From an uncultured Pelagibacteraceae bacterium (GTDB taxonomy: Bacteria > Pseudomonadota > Alphaproteobacteria > Pelagibacterales > Pelagibacteraceae), in contig CACIOV010000006.1 in the NCBI GenBank assembly GCA_902588335.1, forward strand, positions 1 to 21,770: a stretch of 21,770 bases of DNA. Direction: 5' to 3'. The notes under the pieces were generated by a model. It saw nothing but the letters and a program-made list of their open reading frames with translations. It was not told where the DNA came from and searched no databases. This document shows positions 1 through 6,335 of the stretch, one piece after another; position 1 is the stretch's first letter, and every line of letters starts with the position of its first letter. The translations under genes and the position numbers were made by a program.

Positions 1-201
1 TATTATATCGCTTTAGACACATTGCTAATAGCTTTAGAATTTGAAGAAAAAGACAAAATTTATAATTTAATTGCAAAAATTTATAATATTTTGGGAAACA
101 AAGAATTGTACAAAAAAATTTCTAATCCAAACTTAAGATTGGAAACTATTAATTCTTTGAAAAATGAGCTTTCTGGAATTTATCGAAAAAACATAAGTTG
201 A
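1..201 (+). CDS. 3' end of an unrecognised gene (partial)
   Basis: Frame 1 is open from the window edge to a TGA at 199-201 and gives the last 66 residues of a protein. The fragment is rich in Leu, Ile, Lys and Asn, looks mainly alpha-helical (for example LDTLLIALEFEEKDK), and has no motif I can assign. It ends 45 bases before the tRNA at 247. The composition matches the neighbouring genes, so it is probably a real coding end and not chance, but most of the gene lies outside the window and I give it no function. Confidence 0.6.
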   Translation, partial: YYIALDTLLIALEFEEKDKIYNLIAKIYNILGNKELYKKISNPNLRLETINSLKNELSGIYRKNIS

Positions 202-246
202 TGCATTTGTGTTAAAATGTTAAACAAGTTGAAATACTTAAATAAA

Positions 247-323
247 GGGCCTGTAGCTCAGCTGGTTAGAGCAGTACACTCATAATGTATTGGTCCCAGG
301 TTCGAATCCTGGCGGGCCCACCA
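247..323 (+). tRNA. tRNA with CAT anticodon, probably tRNA-Ile2 (lysidine type), possibly elongator tRNA-Met
   Basis: A full cloverleaf is visible. The acceptor GGGCCTG (247-253) pairs with CGGGCCC (313-319). The D-stem is GCTC/GAGC, the anticodon stem GTACA/TGTAT encloses the loop CTCATAA (279-285) with anticodon CAT at 281-283, and the T arm is CCAGG-TTCGAAT-CCTGG. Discriminator A320 is followed by an encoded CCA (321-323). CAT can mean elongator Met or Ile2, whose C34 is changed to lysidine by TilS. The C4-G69 and C5-G68 pairs, which are TilS determinants in E. coli, favour Ile2 but do not settle it. Its 3' part is repeated at 2496-2557. Confidence 0.9.
262..323 (+). repeat. left copy of a 62-nt direct repeat (tRNA 3' part), candidate attachment site
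   Basis: From the D-loop (CTGGTTAGAGC) to the terminal CCA this stretch is repeated at 2496-2557 with one mismatch (T294 versus C2528). Similarity stops exactly after the CCA. An intact tRNA on one side and a 3' fragment on the other is the classic product of integration into a tRNA 3' end. Confidence 0.75.
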
Positions 324-438
324 GCTTTTTTGACTATACAACCTTGCTGTGCTCCACGTAGGTACACAACGCGAGTCAGATTTTGCCTTTAGTTTCGGGG
401 TGGTTGGTTAATTGCACCGGGCAACAGAACGCCCCTTC
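324..438. other. GC-richer gap with no gene
   Basis: These 115 bases between the tRNA and the stop codon of the dehydrogenase gene contain no coding frame I can support. By eye the base composition is clearly richer in G and C (for instance GGGG at 397-400 and GCCCC at 431-435, which could pair) than the surrounding sequence. A structured RNA end, a terminator for the minus-strand operon or an old junction sequence are all possible; none can be shown. Confidence 0.4.
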
Positions 439-1521
439 CTACTTCTCCATTTTCCATAAAGAACCGTTATCACTTAGAAAAAATAATTTACCAGTATTAG
501 GTTGAACTTGAATATCTCTAATTCTTCCAATTTTGTTTTTAAAAATAATATCCTCTTTGATTTCATTTACATCCTTGAATATTAATTTTCTCAAAGACTG
601 ATTTTTTAAAGATGTAACCAGAGCGTGACCATTCCACTCTTTAAATTCTTTGCCTTTATAAATTACAATAGCGCTTGTCGCTATGGAAGGAATCCAGTAG
701 CGTATTGGCTTAGTAAAACCAGGTTCCCACTTAGGGCCAATTTTTGTACCATTATAATTGTAACCACCCCAACCTAAAATTTTCCATCCGTAATTCTCAC
801 CAAATTTTGCTTCTCCAAACCAATCACCACCTGCTGCTCCGTGATTGCTTAAATAAATTTTTTTATCATAAGGAGAGAAAGTCAATCCTTGGGGGTTTCT
901 AACTCCTATTTGATAAATTTCTGGAAGCCAATCTTCCTTTCCCTTAAACTTAGGATTATTCTTAGGAATGCCTCCATCTAAATGAATTCTAATTATGCTA
1001 CCAGGGTGCTTGGTTCCATCTTGTGCTATCATACCCTGGCCTCTTTCACCAACAGATGCAAATAAATAATTTTCTTTAATAGCTAGTCTTGATCCAAAAT
1101 GATATCTAGATTCTATTGGAGGTTCAGCCTGGAATATATTTTTAAAATTTATTTTATTCTTATTAAATCTTCCTTTAGCAATTGATGTACTTGATTCAAA
1201 ATCTTTTATTTTTTCAGTATAAGAAACAAATACACTTTCATCATAATACAAAATATCTAATAAACCACCCTGTCCATGTTCTAGAACTTTTAAGTTATGC
1301 TTTATATTTTTTAATTTCTGTTTTTGAATATTGATATAGATTATATTCCCTGATTTTTCTGTTATTAAAGCCTCATTTTGATTAATAAAAGATAAGCTCC
1401 ATGGTGACTTAAGATTTTCCGTAATTTTAGTTAATTTAAAATCCTCTGCTTTAGCTTCTGGGCTATTCGAGACAAAAATAAACAACAAACCCAGAACCAC
1501 GATCCCTAAAAGCTTTTTCAT
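439..1521 (-). CDS. secreted PQQ-dependent glucose/sorbosone-type sugar dehydrogenase
   Basis: The 360-residue protein starts with a signal peptide (MKKLL, hydrophobic stretch to about residue 17, likely cleavage near AKA-ED at 25-26). The rest matches the six-bladed beta-propeller GSDH family, represented by E. coli YliI/Asd (371 aa): SPWSLSF at 39-45, HGQGGLLDI at 82-90, HFGSR at 141-145 holding the likely catalytic His, PGSIIRIHLDGG at 173-184 and GVRNPQG at 206-212. Members oxidise aldose sugars in the periplasm using PQQ and pass electrons to the respiratory chain; substrate range cannot be read here. It is the last gene of a minus-strand group, about 50 bases downstream of the CxxC membrane protein gene, inside the tRNA-bounded segment. 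No PQQ synthesis genes are in the window. The first 19 bases of the gene region recur at 2381-2399. Confidence 0.85.
   Translation of the reverse strand: MKKLLGIVVLGLLFIFVSNSPEAKAEDFKLTKITENLKSPWSLSFINQNEALITEKSGNIIYINIQKQKLKNIKHNLKVLEHGQGGLLDILYYDESVFVSYTEKIKDFESSTSIAKGRFNKNKINFKNIFQAEPPIESRYHFGSRLAIKENYLFASVGERGQGMIAQDGTKHPGSIIRIHLDGGIPKNNPKFKGKEDWLPEIYQIGVRNPQGLTFSPYDKKIYLSNHGAAGGDWFGEAKFGENYGWKILGWGGYNYNGTKIGPKWEPGFTKPIRYWIPSIATSAIVIYKGKEFKEWNGHALVTSLKNQSLRKLIFKDVNEIKEDIIFKNKIGRIRDIQVQPNTGKLFFLSDNGSLWKMEK
1503..1521 (-). repeat. 19-nt direct repeat, copy at the 5' end of the dehydrogenase gene
   Basis: The plus-strand sequence TCCCTAAAAGCTTTTTCAT occurs exactly here and at 2381-2399. Read on the minus strand it encodes the start MKKLLG. 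Confidence 0.7.
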
Positions 1522-1571
1522 TTTTTTAAATTATTAATTCTGGAAAAATTTAAAGTAAGAAAATTCATTTC

Positions 1572-1898
1572 TTAATGTTGGTGTTCTTCTATTCCGTGCT
1601 TTTCTAACAACTGGTGCATTCTCTCATGTTCTTTGTGGGTTAAGCTATAAAAAATAATTATTGTCACTATTGAACCAACTACAGCACCTTGAACAAATCT
1701 AAATATTATTCTTTTATTTCTTTTTTTAGTTTCCTCTGTCATTTTTTTTCCACGCTTTTTTGCTTCATAAAATTTGTAAATTGAATAAGCAATTAACGCT
1801 AAACCTAAAACCCAAGAGATTGGATGATTAATCGTTGCAATAAAAGATCCGCCAAATAGTACAGCTATGAAACCACTTATCCAACAGATGGGACACAT
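1572..1898 (-). CDS. small membrane protein with CPIC motif and His-rich tail, function unknown
   Basis: I do not recognise a named family. The 108-residue protein begins MCPICW, a CxxC motif (Cys2, Cys5) right at the N-terminus. Hydrophobic segments follow at about residues 6-22, 27-43 and 66-86, separated by a Lys/Arg-rich loop (about 47-65). The C-terminus is rich in His and Glu (HKEHERMHQ, then EEHQH). CxxC plus a His-rich tail would fit metal or thiol chemistry, but that is inference. The start lies 3 bases after the stop of the upstream thioredoxin-like gene (1902-2273), so the two are probably co-translated and may form a redox pair. Confidence 0.7.
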   Translation of the reverse strand: MCPICWISGFIAVLFGGSFIATINHPISWVLGLALIAYSIYKFYEAKKRGKKMTEETKKRNKRIIFRFVQGAVVGSIVTIIIFYSLTHKEHERMHQLLEKHGIEEHQH

Positions 1899-1901
1899 TA
1901 T

Positions 1902-2273
1902 TTAAATCCCTTTCTGAATTGCAGAATAAATGGTTTCTTTATCCGTTTGTCCAACTATACGAGCAACCTCGTCATTCCCTTTGTAAACAACAATAGTTGT
2001 CCAAAATTTAATGCCGAGTTTTTGAGCTATATCTTTATTTTTGCTTTGTTCGTAGCTTAAAAAAACAATATCTTTAAACTCTTTTTCAGCTTGATCTAAA
2101 ACTTTAGTTTGTTTACTGCAAGTACCACACCAAACTTCATAAGAATTGACAACTACCGTTTTTCCAGAAGCTTTTGCTTTTTCAAAAATATCAATTGAAA
2201 AATTGGTCTTTTTCTCAACTGCATTTGCCGACAAGCAGATAAAGAAAAATAAAGTGATAAATATTTTTTTCAT
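1902..2273 (-). CDS. periplasmic thioredoxin-like protein
   Basis: The 123-residue protein has a signal peptide (MKKIFITLFFFICLSANA, cleavage near residue 18) and then one thioredoxin fold of about 100 residues. The active-site motif is WCGTC with Cys49 and Cys52, instead of WCGPC. The stretch that normally carries the cis-proline reads GIKFWTTIVVY, with Thr92-Thr93 where TP is expected, so the hallmark cis-Pro appears to be missing. The family performs thiol-disulfide exchange in the periplasm, often resembling the C-terminal domain of DsbD. As the first gene of the minus-strand group, it is followed after 3 bases by the CxxC membrane protein, a plausible electron partner. Substrate and direction of electron flow are unknown. 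Confidence 0.8.
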   Translation of the reverse strand: MKKIFITLFFFICLSANAVEKKTNFSIDIFEKAKASGKTVVVNSYEVWCGTCSKQTKVLDQAEKEFKDIVFLSYEQSKNKDIAQKLGIKFWTTIVVYKGNDEVARIVGQTDKETIYSAIQKGI

Positions 2274-2495
2274 CTTCCTAAATCCTACACCAAAATTAAT
2301 GTTAAGTGCACATGAACGTTTCTAAAATAGACTTAAAGACCAATCTGTCGCTGCCATAACTACAAGATAACGACCCACTTTCCCTAAAAGCTTTTTCATG
2401 AAATTATGGTAACATTTTTCGGACTCTCTGAGGACTCAGTTCAGGGCTGTTTTTGACTAATTCTAGAAAAAACTTTATATATAAATTGGGGCTTT
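2274..2495. other. gene-poor junction region before the tRNA fragment
   Basis: About 220 bases without a convincing gene. It holds the second copy of the 19-nt repeat (2381-2399) and a small inverted repeat CTGAG-GA-CTCAG near 2428-2440. A 25-codon minus-strand frame at 2322-2399 begins with the same MKKLLG as the dehydrogenase and ends in TAG; I regard it as a possible gene relic, not as a gene. The promoter of the minus-strand group should lie in the part next to 2274, but I cannot place it. Confidence 0.4.
2381..2399 (-). repeat. 19-nt direct repeat, second copy
   Basis: Exact copy of 1503-1521. Read on the minus strand it opens a 25-codon frame that shares only the first six residues, MKKLLG, with the dehydrogenase; flanks on both sides differ. 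Confidence 0.7.
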
Positions 2496-2557
2496 CTGGT
2501 TAGAGCAGTACACTCATAATGTATTGGCCCCAGGTTCGAATCCTGGCGGGCCCACCA
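2496..2557 (+). pseudogene. 3' fragment of the CAT tRNA, candidate right attachment site
   Basis: 61 of 62 bases match 262-323: part of the D-loop, the whole anticodon arm, T arm, 3' acceptor strand and CCA. The preceding sequence (GGGGCTTT) does not supply the acceptor 5' strand GGGCCTG, position 8-9 or the D-stem 5' strand GCTC, so it cannot fold as a normal tRNA. It is best read as the displaced tRNA end left at the far side of an integrated segment. Confidence 0.75.
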
Positions 2558-2620
2558 ACTTTGCTCATAATTTACTAAAACAGTTGTGTAAATTTATTTA
2601 TGATATATTAATTAACAGAA

Positions 2621-3652
2621 ATGATAAGAGTTGGATTGAACGGTTTTGGTAGAATTGGCAGATCGATTGCTAGAATTATATCAGAAAAAAAGGATATAAA
2701 ATTAGTTTTAATAAATGATGTAGACAGCGATATACAAAATTTATGTTATTTACTTAAATATGATTCCGTTTATGGAATTTTCCAAAAAAAAATTTCTTCC
2801 AAAAAAAATAAGATTTTAATAAATAATAAAAGCATAAATTTTTTTTCAAAAAAACTAATTAACCAAGTACCTTGGCAAAAATATAATATCGATGTCGTAA
2901 TTGATGCTACAGGTCTTAATGAAAATGTGAAACAATCAAAAAAATTGATTAAAAGTGGCATAAAAAAAGTTTTAATTACTCACTCTCCCGAAAAAAATAT
3001 TGATTTTTATATGGTTATAGGAGCTAATGAAAAGCAATATAACTATAGAAAACACAATGTCATTAGCGCTAGTATTTGTGATGCCTCTGCATTAAGTCCA
3101 CTTTTAAAAGAGATAGATAAAAAGTGGAATATTGAAAATGGCTTTGTAACAACTTTACATTCAATTTTATCATATCAAAATTTATTGGACGGCTCACTCA
3201 AATCTATATCAAATCCAAGTCATAGTTGGAAAGATTACTCATTAGGAAGAAGCACAATGATGAGTTTAATACCAAAAAAAACAACATCTATAAGTGCAGT
3301 GGAAAAATGTGTACCTGAAATTAAAAGTAAATTAGCTGGGATGTCTTTCAGGGTACCAACAAATATAGTATGTGCTTCTGACATATCATTAAAAATTAAA
3401 AACAATTGTAAAATATTGGAATTTAAAAAATTTCTTAATAATTTAGCAGAAAAAAATCCAAAAATTTATGAATTTCAGAAAGAAAAATTAGTATCAATTG
3501 ATCATTTAGGCACAAACAAATCACTCATTATAGATTCTAATTATGCAGAAGTATTAAATTCAAAGTTTCTTAAAGTTGTAATATGGTATGACAATGAAAG
3601 GGGCTATAGTAGTAGAGTGGTAGATATTGTTAAATTAATTTTAAAAAAATAA
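2621..3652 (+). CDS. divergent glyceraldehyde-3-phosphate dehydrogenase-like enzyme
   Basis: The 343-residue protein has the usual GAPDH length and architecture. The N-terminal NAD site has GFGRIG (8-13) and Asp33 in INDVDS, typical for NAD. The catalytic cysteine segment normally reads SNASCTTN; here it is SASICDAS with Cys153 in place, and the partner His180 lies in TTLHS. The C-terminus has WYDNERGYS, close to the family's WYDNEWGYS. The phosphate-binding STGAAKAV becomes KTTSISAV. Catalytic residues are kept but both substrate-phosphate loops are altered, so I infer a paralogue for another aldehyde and not the glycolytic enzyme. It is followed 11 bases later by a 2-hydroxyacid dehydrogenase, probably in one transcript. 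Start ATG at 2621, no clear Shine-Dalgarno sequence. Confidence 0.8.
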   Translation: MIRVGLNGFGRIGRSIARIISEKKDIKLVLINDVDSDIQNLCYLLKYDSVYGIFQKKISSKKNKILINNKSINFFSKKLINQVPWQKYNIDVVIDATGLNENVKQSKKLIKSGIKKVLITHSPEKNIDFYMVIGANEKQYNYRKHNVISASICDASALSPLLKEIDKKWNIENGFVTTLHSILSYQNLLDGSLKSISNPSHSWKDYSLGRSTMMSLIPKKTTSISAVEKCVPEIKSKLAGMSFRVPTNIVCASDISLKIKNNCKILEFKKFLNNLAEKNPKIYEFQKEKLVSIDHLGTNKSLIIDSNYAEVLNSKFLKVVIWYDNERGYSSRVVDIVKLILKK

Positions 3653-3663
3653 TATTTTATTAC

Positions 3664-4662
3664 ATGAAAAAAATATTTATTACTGATTATTTTTTAGAAG
3701 CTAAAATAGAAAAAAAAATTTTTGGAAAATCAGTAAAAGTAATATGCTTGAATAAGAAAAATGAAAATAATTTTCCCCATGCGATCAAAGAAGCAGATGG
3801 TTTATTAGTTTGGCACACCAATATAACGCAACAAACAATTAAAAATCTTAAAAAATGCAAAGGAATAGTAAGATATGGAGTTGGCTGTGATAATATCGAT
3901 CTTTCATCTGCAAGGAATTTTAAAATTGATTGTGCCAATACTCCTGATTATGGAATTGGTGAAGTTGCTGATACAGCTTCAGCTATGATTTTATCGTTAT
4001 CCAGAAAAATAATGAAGTATAATGAAAGTTGTAAGTATTATAAAAAAGGATGGCAGGAGAACGTTTTAAATGAAAACTTATCAAGTCCAATAAAAAGAAC
4101 AAATGAACATTTTTTAGGAATTATTGGAGCAGGAAGAATTGGCTCAGCGCTAGCATTAAGAATGAAACCTTTTGGTATTAAAATGGGTTTTTATGATCCC
4201 TATGTTAGCAGTGGACATGAAAAGGTTCTTGGTATCAAAAGGTTTAAATCTTTAAAGGAGTTATCAAGCAACTGTACAATAATTTCAATAAATTCAGTAT
4301 TAACCAAAGAAACATCAGGAATGATAAATAAAAAATTTATTAACTCACTTAAAAAGGGAACCATACTAATTAATACTGCAAGAGGAGAAATAATAAATAA
4401 ACTTGATGATTTATATAGTGGACTTAAAACAGGTAAATTAGGAGGAATTGGATTAGACGTTTTGCCCGATGAACCTCCTATTAAAAATGAGAAATTAATT
4501 AAATTCTGGAAAAACTCAAAACATCCTTTAAGCAAAAAAATTATTATAAATCCACACGCAGCATATTATTCATCAAGATCAATAATAGAAATGAGAGTAA
4601 AGGCTGCAGAAAATTTAAACAGAGTATTTAAAGGTTTAAAACTTAGAAATATAGTTAATTAA
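3664..4662 (+). CDS. D-isomer-specific 2-hydroxyacid dehydrogenase (phosphoglycerate dehydrogenase-like)
   Basis: The 332-residue protein has the two-domain fold of NAD-dependent D-2-hydroxyacid dehydrogenases. The Rossmann motif GAGRIG is at 155-160, and Asp178 in YDPY would select NAD. The catalytic triad is visible: Arg240 in NTARGE, Glu270 in LPDEPP and His298 in NPHAA. No ACT or other regulatory domain follows, unlike long SerA proteins; the DVLPDEPP and NPHAAYYS stretches resemble the CtBP-like branch. Family members interconvert 2-keto and D-2-hydroxy acids. With the preceding GAPDH-like enzyme it could make or use a hydroxy/keto acid for the neighbouring cytidylyltransferase; this is inference. 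The 3' end overlaps the convergent gene at 4659 by 4 bases. Confidence 0.85.
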   Translation: MKKIFITDYFLEAKIEKKIFGKSVKVICLNKKNENNFPHAIKEADGLLVWHTNITQQTIKNLKKCKGIVRYGVGCDNIDLSSARNFKIDCANTPDYGIGEVADTASAMILSLSRKIMKYNESCKYYKKGWQENVLNENLSSPIKRTNEHFLGIIGAGRIGSALALRMKPFGIKMGFYDPYVSSGHEKVLGIKRFKSLKELSSNCTIISINSVLTKETSGMINKKFINSLKKGTILINTARGEIINKLDDLYSGLKTGKLGGIGLDVLPDEPPIKNEKLIKFWKNSKHPLSKKIIINPHAAYYSSRSIIEMRVKAAENLNRVFKGLKLRNIVN

Positions 4663-5402
4663 TTTTTATAAGGCGTTTTGTTTTCGGTAAAACCGTTAAC
4701 TTTTAACCAATATTCTACTATTGGAATTTGCCAATCATAATCAATATCTAATCCACCCCATTGTTTTATTGGATGTATGTTTCTTCCAAGCCAAGTGAAA
4801 GGGGCATCGCCATTTTTCTTTTCCATACAGTGGGGTCTAACAACAAAAGTTGAACAGTCTGCATACCAGGTATCGCCCTGTGAACCACGATCACAAGTAA
4901 CATCATTTCCAAATATTTCTAAAGGTACAAATGGAACCAATTTTCCATTTTTATCTATTTTTTTTGCTCTAAGAGGGCTCCACATATTATAACTGCTAAC
5001 TGTACATGAAGAATCTAAAGTTTTGTCTTTACGCAATGCTTCAATAGCCTCATCAATATACTTAGATAAAACTGTAGCTCCATTACAGAATAAAAGTATA
5101 ATAAATTCAGGGTCTTCTTTTAAAATTTTTTTTATTTCATTATATCCGTGGATATAGGCATCCTCAGCAAGAGCTTCTTTTGTTGCAAGGTAATCTGGAC
5201 GATTAATTAATTCTAAATCAAAGCTTTTGCCAATTTTTTTTATTTCTTCATCATCTGTTGATAAAAAAATTTTGTCACAATACTTACTATTTTTTGCTGC
5301 TAGAATTGGGTAAGTCATTAAAGGTCTTCCTAATATAGGCTTAACGTTTTTTTTTGGTAGCCCAGTGCTTCCACCTCTTCCAATTAAAAGTGCTGCTATC
5401 AT
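4659..5402 (-). CDS. NeuA-type CMP-sugar-acid cytidylyltransferase
   Basis: The 247-residue protein has the signature of the acylneuraminate cytidylyltransferase family near its start: IGRGGSTGLPKKNVKP at 7-22 corresponds to ARGGSKGIPxKNIKx, the CTP-binding loop. FLSTDDEEI follows at about 46-54 and the metal-binding aspartates near the end lie in LDIDYDW. Enzymes of this group join CMP to 2-keto-3-deoxy acids such as sialic acid, legionaminate or KDO before transfer to surface glycans. The loop is of the NeuA type and not the KdsB type (SxRLPGKPL). No nonulosonate synthase (NeuB) is in the window, so the sugar acid is unknown. The gene begins right after the FAH-family gene (0-base gap), so translation is probably coupled. 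Confidence 0.8.
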   Translation of the reverse strand: MIAALLIGRGGSTGLPKKNVKPILGRPLMTYPILAAKNSKYCDKIFLSTDDEEIKKIGKSFDLELINRPDYLATKEALAEDAYIHGYNEIKKILKEDPEFIILLFCNGATVLSKYIDEAIEALRKDKTLDSSCTVSSYNMWSPLRAKKIDKNGKLVPFVPLEIFGNDVTCDRGSQGDTWYADCSTFVVRPHCMEKKNGDAPFTWLGRNIHPIKQWGGLDIDYDWQIPIVEYWLKVNGFTENKTPYKN

Positions 5403-6335
5403 TTATTTATTTTCTCTCAACATGTATTTTTTTTTCTCTTTTGAATGACAAAGTACTTCATTGCTTAGTATACCTATTTTTGAGTTGGAGACTTCAACAA
5501 TATCCCCTTCTTTTAAAGTAAACTTATGATCGATTATACAAGCTGTGCCAGTAAAAAGAACTGTACCAGGAGATGTTTTGTTTGATAAATTCATGTAATA
5601 ACATAATTCTTCAATACTTCTTTTTAATCCCGATGTATTTCCAACGCTATTTATTATATTAGAGTTATTTCTTTTGACAACACAATTTATTTCAAAGGAA
5701 TATGGAGTTTCAAAATCTTCAACTGGAACTATCCAAGGACCAATAGATCCTGATCCCTCCCAAATTTTTGCTTGACTTAAATATAATGGGCATTCGCTTT
5801 CTATATCCCAAGCTGTTAGATCGTTTCCCAAAGTATATGCAACAGGCAGACCTTTTGATCCAATAACAAGAACCAGTTCGGCTTCAGGCATTATTAATTT
5901 TGAGTCAGATCTTAGCCATAATTTTTCATATGGACCAACCATTGTTCTTGATGTTCCTTTAAAAAAAATTTCAACTCTTTGATTTTTATAGGCATATTGA
6001 TAGAGGTCATCATTTTTACCTTTTTTTTTTAGATCATTATCATGTTCGATTGCTTGACGTTTATAAGTAACACCAGCAGCCCAGGCTTCCATGGCATCAA
6101 CAGGCTTTAACATTAGATAATTATTTTTAAATAAAAATTTTTCTGTATCACTAATTTTTATTAATTTTTTTTTCTTAATTAATTTATTAATCGCTTCTGT
6201 TAAAGTTTCTTCTTTTAAAGAACTAATCAAATCTGTTGATTTGGGCGATTGATCTAAGCTATTTTGATAAACATTATTTTTTTGAACTACTATAAGATTT
6301 AACTTACCCTCTTTTTTGAATTGTCCGATTTTCAT
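5403..6335 (-). CDS. fumarylacetoacetate hydrolase (FAH) family protein
   Basis: The 310-residue protein has an N-terminal region of about 80 residues and a C-terminal FAH fold. Supporting motifs are AAGVTYKRQ (86-94), the metal-binding PEAELVLVIG (150-159, Glu151 and Glu153), and GNDLTAWDIE (170-179) followed by PLYLSQAKI. The last block resembles FAH proteins related to 2-keto-3-deoxy-D-arabinonate dehydratase. Such enzymes cleave or dehydrate 2-keto acids with a divalent metal. Together with a cytidylyltransferase for keto-deoxy acids and an SDR, it suggests handling of a 2-keto-3-deoxy sugar acid; that is inference. The start overlaps the SDR stop by 4 bases (ATGA at 6332-6335). Confidence 0.82.
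   Translation of the reverse strand: MKIGQFKKEGKLNLIVVQKNNVYQNSLDQSPKSTDLISSLKEETLTEAINKLIKKKKLIKISDTEKFLFKNNYLMLKPVDAMEAWAAGVTYKRQAIEHDNDLKKKGKNDDLYQYAYKNQRVEIFFKGTSRTMVGPYEKLWLRSDSKLIMPEAELVLVIGSKGLPVAYTLGNDLTAWDIESECPLYLSQAKIWEGSGSIGPWIVPVEDFETPYSFEINCVVKRNNSNIINSVGNTSGLKRSIEELCYYMNLSNKTSPGTVLFTGTACIIDHKFTLKEGDIVEVSNSKIGILSNEVLCHSKEKKKYMLRENK

Noticed and set aside
2496..2557. Second functional CAT tRNA
   Set aside because: The acceptor 5' strand and D-stem 5' strand are missing, so no cloverleaf can form; it is a fragment.
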